Assembly (NCBI GenBank): GCA_037577475.1
Contig: CM075201.1
Location: forward strand, 9,529,501-9,593,500
Reading direction: 5' to 3'
Source: Chaunax sp. Z400
Taxonomy: Eukaryota; Chordata; Actinopteri; Lophiiformes; Chaunacidae
DNA: 64,000 bases
In this document: positions 1-64,000 of the stretch, one piece after another
Numbering within the stretch: the stretch's first letter is position 1
Layout: each line of letters begins with the position of its first letter
The notes under the pieces: model-generated
The model's database searches: none
Told to the model about the DNA's origin: nothing
The model's input: the letters and a program-made list of their open reading frames with translations, nothing else
Translations under genes and position numbers: made by a program

Positions 1-10012
<10,012 letters not shown>

Positions 10013-12070
10013 AACAAACTGGATGCAACAAAGAGGATGTTTTATTAAAATCCTTGGAAGATGCGATGGATGACTGTTCTCTGTGCAAATCGAAATGGAG
10101 TGAAATGGACTTCTATAAATGGTTTGTGAGACACCAATGTTTGCCTCTTCAACACTTTGTTTAAAGGGAGAGTTTGAATTTGAATTGTATTTTTTTTAAT
10201 ATATTTTCACATGCTGGACTTCTGTCACACTGCAGCAGAAACGTTTCTGCTTTTGTGTAGTTCATCTAAAAACTACTTGATGTTAGTTTTTACTAAGCTT
10301 AAGCAGTACAGACGTGTGGCGGGTGCATGGTGAGGGGACAATTACAGACTGAAATTCAACTTAATATTATATACCTTTAATCTTTTCATTCAGTAGACAA
10401 AACTTGTCTGATGTAAATACATAGTGGCCAATATACAGAAGGGGTGAACACAATGTCATGAGCACCAGCTGACAGAAATATAAAAACCCTGCAAAATAAT
10501 AATACCTTTATAATGCTTATGACAGTGCACTTTGTCAGAGGAGTTAATTCAACTCTATGATAATTTTACAGCCATATTTTTAGAAATTATCATAGGCACC
10601 AATCAATGCCTCTCTGACGCAATCTGAAGAAAAAGTGATTCACAAAGATTGAATTTATTGCTGTTCTATTGAATAAGATTACATTACATTGTAAAGGATG
10701 TCAGTGATATTGTGTTCACCTGCTGTATTTTTTAACTGTAGACTTTGGCATGGCATGTAGCCATATATCAAAATATTTACACAGTAAAGTATAATGTGAA
10801 CTGACATCTTATACTGTTCAAAGGCCTTGCCACAAATGATATATACGACATTCTCAGATTCTTTGTGATGTTATTTTTTAGAAATGTATGTGTCCTGCTT
10901 TTATACTTTATAGATGACTTTGGTTTATAGATATTTTGTAATGACAATCAAATGTAAAGTAATTGTTTCTAATCATGTTATTTCACATAGATGCTGAAAT
11001 AATCCTTTTTAATGAAAGCTATTATGTTACTATCAATATGGCCAGCTGTTTACATTTTCTTTTCATCTCTCTATAATGAATGGGACAAAAGTAATGCATT
11101 GCTCAAATTTAGTAATTAGAAAAGTAAGTCGATGGCTACATAGAAATATTTTTCAAGACTCGGATCAGTCACACTGTCAGGTTTTGCCTCAACCTTAATC
11201 TCTTCTATATCTTCAATATTTTCTCCACTATATAATATCTAATCATATCTAATTATACAGACATGCCATAAATGCAACCTTCAGAAGAAAGCATTTTAAT
11301 ATGTTTGAGAAGGGTGTGTATTTTCTTTTTTTCCTCTTTGCTAGTGTGCCGAGGATTTTTTTCAAATCGCCAATTTATTTTGTGTACCACTGTTGCGTGT
11401 ATAAGAGTTATATACTTATTCTGAATTACAAAGTTTGAGAATTCTTTATAGCTATTATAGTATCAGAACTGTATATTATACAATTACAGATATGTAATAT
11501 ATTGTGAATTGGTTCATTTTATATTTGCAGTTTGTTTGCTTGAAATTTTAGGGAAACAATAATGGCATAGAATGTAACTTTGAAGCTATCCTACAAATTA
11601 GCAAGTATATATACAGTACGTTGTTTTGTTTGCCTTTCAATGGATTGCAGCTATATTTCTTTACCTCTGTGTATTCGCCAGGTTGACACATTAAAATTTT
11701 ATGGAAAATGGTGTATTCATATTTTAACAACTCCCTAATTTACTCAGAATTTCTCTATTAACTAGAGAAACAGATCACTTGGTCTTAAGGATTACCATAT
11801 TCATATTAACTACTCATGGTAGGCAGATGAGCAAATTGCATCTTAGAATTGCCTGTAAAGAACAATAATCATTTATCTAGGATCTTTTCTGTTTTGCATT
11901 GATCTCCTGAAAATGTGCATTCATCTGTATGTTTATACATTTAAATATTTGTGTACATTAAATTTGTGTTTTTATTCTATTTTCGAAGTGCCCATTGCAT
12001 TCCTTGACGTTTGTATCTATGTCTGGAGATGTAACATGAACAGAATAAACACTTTGTGACTGTGATGATT
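10013..12070 (+). other. stag2: stag2 3' UTR
   Basis: AT-rich sequence from the TAA stop to just past the first convincing poly(A) signal at 12044-12049. It has no long ORF. The length of about 2 kb is plausible for a vertebrate STAG2 3' UTR; the exact cleavage site is inferred. Confidence 0.7.
12044..12049 (+). promoter_or_regulatory. stag2: stag2 poly(A) signal
   Basis: Canonical AATAAA followed at once by a GT-rich stretch (ACTTTGTGACTGTGATGATT), the usual arrangement for cleavage about 15-25 nt downstream. Confidence 0.7.
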
Positions 12071-13083
12071 TTAACAACACTGTCCATGCATAATTCCAAA
12101 TTAGGTGTTCAAGATGCAGATTTGAAGGATTTGCAAAATACAGTATTTACATTCACTTAGTTTGTGTATCTTAAAATATTTTATGTAACTGACATTTTAC
12201 CTTTGTTTCAAAAGTGTAACACATTCTCTATAACAGTATAATTCAGTGTTGCCAGCATCAGTCACACATTGTTCTGATTAAACTATAAACCCATTTCCAA
12301 AAATGTTGGGACGCTGTGTTAAATGTCTATAAAATCAGTATGCAATGATTTGCAGATTCTTCGTAATTTTACATTGAGAAACATTATTCTTAAATTGTTG
12401 CTCTATTTGCCAAAGTAGTCTTTCACAGAGTGGTGAACCCCTCCCCATCTTTACCTCAGGAAGACTCGGCCTCTCTGGATGCTCTTTTTATACCCAATCA
12501 TGTTACTAACCTGTTGCCAGTAACCTATTTAATTTTGACATGTTCCACCAGGTGTTTTCATTTAGCATTTCACAACTTTTCCAGTCGCGTTGCTGGCATC
12601 AAATTCAAAATGGCCATATTATTTTCAAAAAACAATGACATTTCTTATTTTCAACATATGTTGTCTTTGTGCTATTTTCAGTTAAATATGGGGTTTCAAT
12701 ATTTACAATCTGTGTTTATTTACATTTTACACAGCGTCCCAACTTTCTGGAGATGTGGTTGTAAAGTGCTGTGGAGATTTCAGAAACCATGGCTGTATTA
12801 TAATTTGAAAAATTGAGCAAACTCTTTAGCACAAAAGGTTTGCTTTTTAGTGAAATTATCTTGTTTTTAAGGGACTGTTAGTTTCCCTAATTATTGAGTT
12901 AAAGTAGTTGGATCAAACTGAACCCTGATGTGCACTCAGATGGTCCCGCAAGTCAAGAGGTACAACAAAGCCCGTGAGTGCACTCCGTGTCCCACCATGC
13001 AACAGTGCCTTAGCAGAAGCTAGCTAACCACATTTGACCCTGTACATGCCATGAAATAGACATCCGGGCTGTGTGTATGGAAG
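12071..13083 (+). other. stag2-thoc2 spacer and thoc2 upstream region
   Basis: About 1 kb between the stag2 3' end and the thoc2 start codon. It holds a transposon derivative (12284-12763) and the thoc2 leader with small upstream ORFs. No BIR or RING coding segment was found, although mammals carry XIAP between STAG2 and THOC2. Confidence 0.7.
12284..12763 (+). mobile_element. Non-autonomous inverted-repeat DNA element, copy A (480 bp)
   Basis: Begins TATAAACCCATTTCCAAAAA and ends with the imperfect reverse complement ...CAACTTTCTGGAGATGTGGT, TGTA. It is a shorter relative of the 1.6-kb element at 44844-46463, sharing both ends and an internal block (GTGGTGAACCCCTCCCCATC) in the same orientation. 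The 1-kb middle of the longer copy is absent, as in deletion derivatives (MITEs). The open frame 12430-12816 inside it is not a gene. Confidence 0.8.
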
Positions 13084-36239
<23,156 letters not shown>

Positions 36240-36905
36240 TGTGCACTAATCATTGAAGGTAAGACATTCAGCTCCACTGTAAACTGTTCTCGATTCATCC
36301 ATGTGGTCAGTATTTCATGCATTTCCTCTCTTCTGATCCAATGCAGAACTGGAGAAGCTGTGTTTTTATCTGGAAGACGTCTAGTTGCATCTGTACTATG
36401 TTAACTCGCACTCTCATTTTTGCTTCCGTTGTTTTGCTACAAACTCCCCTTGCAAGTGTTGTTAAATGTAGTTGTCAACTTACAGATCACCTCAATATTT
36501 TTTTCCAATTCAGTATACAGTAAACCAGCCTAAATGTGTTTTTTCTACTATTACTAAGGGGCACAATGTGCTGCTTCAATAATTAGAGAAGTCATTACTG
36601 TATGAAATGGTCCCTTGGTAGTAAGTGGTCATGGATCCTTTAATCTTGTGCTTTATTTTTATTTTTTTTTGGTGAGGGGGGGGAGGGCGGGGGTTGTCAC
36701 AGGCTTAGCTTTTTGCTCATTTTATTGGAGTTAACATGCTTTCCATACTCACTTACCTCATATCCTTTTTGAGATGCGTAGATACTTTTATTTATTTATC
36801 TCCACCTTTTAATCTGAGTAAAACTGTAGGTTTAAGTGAGGAAAATTATACAAAGGACCAGTTTGTATATTGTGTACAATAAAGTTGTTGAAAGTAACAT
36901 GATAA
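36240..36905 (+). other. thoc2: thoc2 3' UTR
   Basis: From the TAG stop to just past the poly(A) signal at 36878. It contains a G-rich stretch at about 36672-36696. The end point is inferred. Confidence 0.7.
36878..36883 (+). promoter_or_regulatory. thoc2: thoc2 poly(A) signal
   Basis: Canonical AATAAA in TGTACAATAAAGTTGTTGAA, followed by a T-rich downstream region (36914-36940). A second AATAAA near 37177 could give a longer form. Confidence 0.75.
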
Positions 36906-39759
36906 TCACGTCATTTTATTTCTTTTTCTTTTTGTTTACGACCCTTGAAGTCCTTTTGTGTTTTTGTCTTATTCAGGTTTTTACATAATTTATTTGAGAA
37001 GAAGAAAAGCCAATTCAACCTTCATTCAAATATAGAATTGCAATGATAAATCTGACGAAAAAATTCAGAAGCTCTGTACTCCAAATATGTTTTGAAAATG
37101 ACTTTTGGAGATTTTATCTGCTGTACTCAATGAGTGTAAGCTCTTTTTTTTTTTTTTTATAAAAGAACAAAAACCAATAAATCTTAATTTTCCTAGTGTG
37201 TCACTTTGCTGTTGTCTGTTACCTTTGTTTCTTCTCTGCAAATAGGAATCATATTATCCACAACAGCTACTAGGTGGCTGTAGAAACCAGGTTTGTATTT
37301 TCACTGTACCACAGATACAGTTTGATGGTAGAAGCAGGCTGTTTAAATTCTCACTTCTCACCTTAAATTGCATTTTGTTTGTTAGGCTGTCCTTCCAACT
37401 CAGAACACACATTTAGGTGGAGTCATACAGGCCTAACGTGGCAAAGACTGAAACCTTTAATTATGATTAAAAATGCTCATTTATATTTACCCTTTGAAAC
37501 TAAATCCAACTCTGTTTACGACTTCTGCTGTACACAGCAGGTTTCTTTATCTTTTTAAGTCGCACCTAAAATGAAAAATTATTTCTAAAATTTTGTAGGT
37601 TCAAGCTGGAACAAAAAATGAACTCAAAGCTACAGGACAAACTAAATGATACACCACATAACTCTTAGCATACAGAGACTAAATAAAAATTACCGCATAA
37701 AAATCCTTATTTTGATCCAACAGATTTGGATTTTCTGGATCTACATCACAGTATACACTCAGATATCAATACTAGAAATACAACACCTCGACATGCCAAC
37801 ATGCAGTAACGGCTGCAATAAAAGTTCTCTCCTGAGGAGGGGCCTACAGAACTGTAGCTGCAGATTTGGAGAGGGGCCCATAGAGAATGCCTTAAGTACA
37901 GGGTCCAGAATCTTGAATTTTTATTTTCATCACGTGAACTTTTCGCTAATTTCTCCTCCTTTTTCCTGGCACAAATGATCTTTCATACTGGCACGACTCA
38001 AGATAATTTCAATACAACTGTGTGTTTGTGGAAATTACTGCAATAAACTCTGAATTAAGACTTGTGTGATGTGAGGCGAACCTGCAGCAGAGCAAGAAAA
38101 ACAAATCTGTTTTACAGGCAAACATGGTAAGACATTTGCAGTGAGAGTGCATATAATTATCTTTCACATAATAAAGGAGTCCAAAATGAATATAAACCTG
38201 GTTTTATTAAGGAAATGTAATAAAATTCTAGTACATGACCTCTCCACAGAGGTTCACTCTGTCCATACATGCAACTCTCATGGTTGAGGTACTGTTACAA
38301 ATGAACTGGAAAAGGTAAAACTCGATCAAATCTTGTTATCGGACGCTTAAATAAACCAGGGTCCATTTCCAATTGCAGTTTGTAAAACTATCACCAAATT
38401 CACATGCACTTTATCTGGGGAGAAAAGGATGAGAAAGTCTGATATACTAAACAAATGTAGGCGTACATGGTTTGTAGCATTTAGAGTTTGCCTTTTATAA
38501 AAAGTTCACATATACAAACGGACAAATGTTTCATTTGTAGCTCTTCCCTCAATAAACAGTTCACCAGCTCAGCTTCTGTATAACGCATAGACACAGAAAT
38601 CTTACCACAACCAAAGAAGCTATGGCGTGTTATCATTTACCAAAAATGTTGAGATCCACAGCTGCAGATACTGCATTTACATGAGAACAGCCTCTACATG
38701 TGTACAAAGTGTAAACCATAAACTCAGTTAAACCATTTCAATATGCTGTTACATAAAAGGAGGTCGCTCTCCCAATCCCTAAGGATTTGATTTCAACAAT
38801 ATGGCACTAAGTGATTAAAAGCAGTCCTCATTTCAATAAAAACGGTCTGGTTTCAACATAGTGGCAGCTGAAACAAATGCAGTCTCACGGATTTGCTTTA
38901 AAAGAAACCTTTAAGTGAATACAGACTCAGCTGCATATGATGTCCAACAGACTTTGAACGTAACACCACCTAAGCAGTTTGGGATGACCACAAGTTTCAT
39001 ATTGTTGATATTTTCTGCAGCAAAAACTGGGGTACAAGGTTGCCACTTTAATTGATGCTTAACACTATTGATTGATGCTTGTTCCTAAACATTATGTAAC
39101 TGAAAATAGCCTTATAGTAAAACAAGAAAATGACTTTACTCCACTAAATATAACATTTTCCAACTTAAAGATTTCACCACAAAAATATGTCCGTAAAGGA
39201 TTCAAAAGTCTTAATAAGTACTTCAGGATGGTTGGATTGCAAATCATGGCTTTTTCTTCATTAAAATAGAAAACAACTGAAGTTACACAGTTTATCTAAT
39301 TGTCATGTGAAGCAATGTTGCCCTAATTCCATAGATTTTTTTTTCTTCAAGTGAACTAAATTTTATTTGCATTGCCATGACGCTGAAATGCTCCATAAGG
39401 CACTACAAGAGGCAATTCTCCTGTTTCCAGAAGCAAAAGTCCTGTTGCGTCATTGCCCTCTGTTAGTGTGATGGGCCTCACAACCCAGAATGAGCACTTG
39501 TTGACTTGTAGGCTTGTGTCCAAGCTGATGACAAAGAAGGCTGCTGCCTTCAGGATGCCAGCCTCGGGGTGGCGGGGTCACACAGAGCGGCTGCATCCAT
39601 CCAGACACTCCAGTGGGAATCGACACATTTCACTTCTGCAGAGCCAAGAGATAATGATCAAATTCAGCTGCCACTACACATCATAGTAAATCGTTTTAAG
39701 TTGGTTCAGCTCAAAACACATATGTTCCCCCTGCTGCTTTAGGAAGGCATGTTAAAGCC

Positions 39760-40046
39760 GGGCTCAGACGACAGGAGTTCTGAAATTGTAACCGATTTTA
39801 AAAATCGGGTTGCAACACAAACGTTAGGAAAAACCTCACACATGATCTTCCCTCATTTCTTAAACATGCACACACATCATCATGGTTTTAAATCATTAAA
39901 TATCAAACAGGTCTGATATTAATCTGGGACCTGATGAGTGTGTGAGCAGACATTATCAGATAATCTGGGCTGAACATCGGTAAGGACCAAGGTCCCACCT
40001 GGAAAATCTGGAATATACCACCCTGAAACTCCTGTAGTCTGAGCCC
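39760..40046. mobile_element. MITE with about 21-bp terminal inverted repeats
   Basis: Left end GGGCTCAGACGACAGGAGTT; right end reads GGGCTCAGACTACAGGAGTT in reverse complement. The 287-bp interior has no ORF. A target-site duplication is not obvious. If gria3 uses a distal poly(A) site, the element lies within its 3' UTR. Confidence 0.8.
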
Positions 40047-40758
40047 ACATAACAGAGTTTAACTTACATAATTAGTTTAAATGTCATCTCTGAAGATAAA
40101 AATGTGAAAAATGTCAAAACAGCTGGTTTGATTTGGAGAAAAGACGTTCACAACTATTAGAGTAAGCAGGAAAGGGTAGTGAAGGATTACATGTGATTGG
40201 TATTATATGATCAGATTACAAAAAATAAACACTATCATCAGCCTCTGTTACATTTGAAAATATGTGTAATCAGCTCTTTTCATGATAAAAATTCATGTTA
40301 TGTAATTTGCTCCAGTGTTTCACTTTGTCACAAACCTGGCGGGAGAAAAAAAACTGTTTATGTTTGCATTTGCATCTCTGTCCATTTTTGAATATGAGGT
40401 TACATTACTCTTCTTTTGTAATCTAATGGATTACATTACAGCCTCTAATGATCCCTCAAAGGATAAGGGTTAATAGATAATGGATGAATGGGAACATTTC
40501 CGTGTCATTAGTAAACTATTCAGTAACTGAACACATTTCAACGTAATCTGACCCAACCCTGGATATAAGTGTGCTGATGCAGGAGACTGAATTCAATACA
40601 AACATTCTTCATAGTGTGCATTGTTTTCCTTATTATGAAAAGAAACGACCATGACTCTGTTTAACATGTATTAAAGACAAATAGCAAATCTCGATGACGT
40701 TTGTTTTCTCCAAACTAAACGATGCATGCTGGGAAGTCAGTTTCTGTAGAAATGTAAC

Positions 40759-40764
40759 TTTATT
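40759..40764 (-). promoter_or_regulatory. gria3: Candidate proximal gria3 poly(A) signal
   Basis: AATAAA on the minus strand about 175 nt after the gria3 stop. A second candidate lies at 38203-38208. Vertebrate GRIA3 transcripts usually have long 3' UTRs, so distal use is plausible. Confidence 0.35.
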
Positions 40765-40938
40765 CAACTCATCATTTCAAATCAAAAGACTTCAAGTCAG
40801 AACAGCTTAAGTTTAGAAGATCAGAGGTGGGCTGAAAATAAAAACTAGAGATTTTAATCTTGTATTAATATGAAACGGATAAAACATTTAGATTTACATA
40901 AAGTGTTAGCATGAAAACAAGAATAAAGGACATACCCT

Positions 40939-64000
<23,062 letters not shown>

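Larger units (their letters stand above)
36906..40938. other. Convergent thoc2/gria3 region
   Basis: About 4 kb between the thoc2 poly(A) site and the gria3 stop codon. Part must be gria3 3' UTR on the minus strand. Candidate minus-strand AATAAA signals sit at 40759-40764 and 38203-38208. It holds one MITE (39760-40046). No conserved coding segment was recognised; the short open frames at 37646-37978 and 39453-39686 lack support. Confidence 0.6.

Noticed and set aside
12430..12816. 128-codon frame resembling the one at 46091-46468
   Set aside because: The shared MVNPSPSL peptide looked like a gene family, but both frames lie in the two copies of the inverted-repeat element and run through its terminal repeat. 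They reflect repeat homology.
10013..13083. Remnant of xiap between stag2 and thoc2
   Set aside because: No BIR zinc-binding Cys/His pattern or RING motif could be found by eye on either strand; the sequence is 3' UTR, transposon and leader.
39453..39686. 77-codon open frame in the convergent region
   Set aside because: No recognisable domain, no splice support; probably gria3 3' UTR or spacer.

Overview
This window is nuclear DNA from a ray-finned (teleost) fish. Three genes with many introns and GT-AG splice sites lie here. Their predicted proteins are close to, but not identical with, mammalian STAG2, THOC2 and GRIA3. Introns are short for a vertebrate and carry interspersed repeats familiar from teleost genomes. 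Nothing prokaryotic, viral or CRISPR-like was seen.

Layout. (1) 240-10012, plus strand: 3' portion of stag2, a cohesin subunit, 26 exons, opening at about human residue 274; the 3' UTR runs to a poly(A) signal at 12044. (2) 12071-13083: short spacer holding a 0.48-kb transposon derivative and the thoc2 leader. (3) 13084-36239, plus strand: complete thoc2, the scaffold of the THO/TREX mRNA-export complex, 38 coding exons, 1562 predicted residues, including two minor-spliceosome (U12) introns; poly(A) signal at 36878. (4) 36906-40938: convergent region without a recognised gene, containing a MITE. (5) 40939-64000, minus strand: 3' part of gria3, the AMPA-type glutamate receptor subunit GluA3, with the ligand-binding halves, all membrane segments, both mutually exclusive flop and flip exons and the C-terminal PDZ ligand. 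The amino-terminal domain lies beyond position 64000.

The genes are not a functional operon; their neighbourhood is ancient synteny. In mammals GRIA3, THOC2, XIAP and STAG2 are neighbours on Xq25. Here no xiap is visible between stag2 and thoc2, and stag2 points the opposite way relative to thoc2.

Most notable signals: a 24-bp intronic hairpin at the gria3 exon 13 boundary reproducing the ADAR R/G editing substrate, with an A.C mismatch at the edited base; an AT-AC U12 intron in thoc2 that must be removed to make the conserved C-terminus; a second, GT-AG U12 intron in thoc2; a possible unannotated alternative 3' exon in thoc2 intron 32; a 6.9-kb transposon-loaded gap between flop and flip; and several inverted-repeat-ended DNA elements. 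All exon boundaries were derived by hand from splice signals, reading-frame continuity and remembered human protein sequences.
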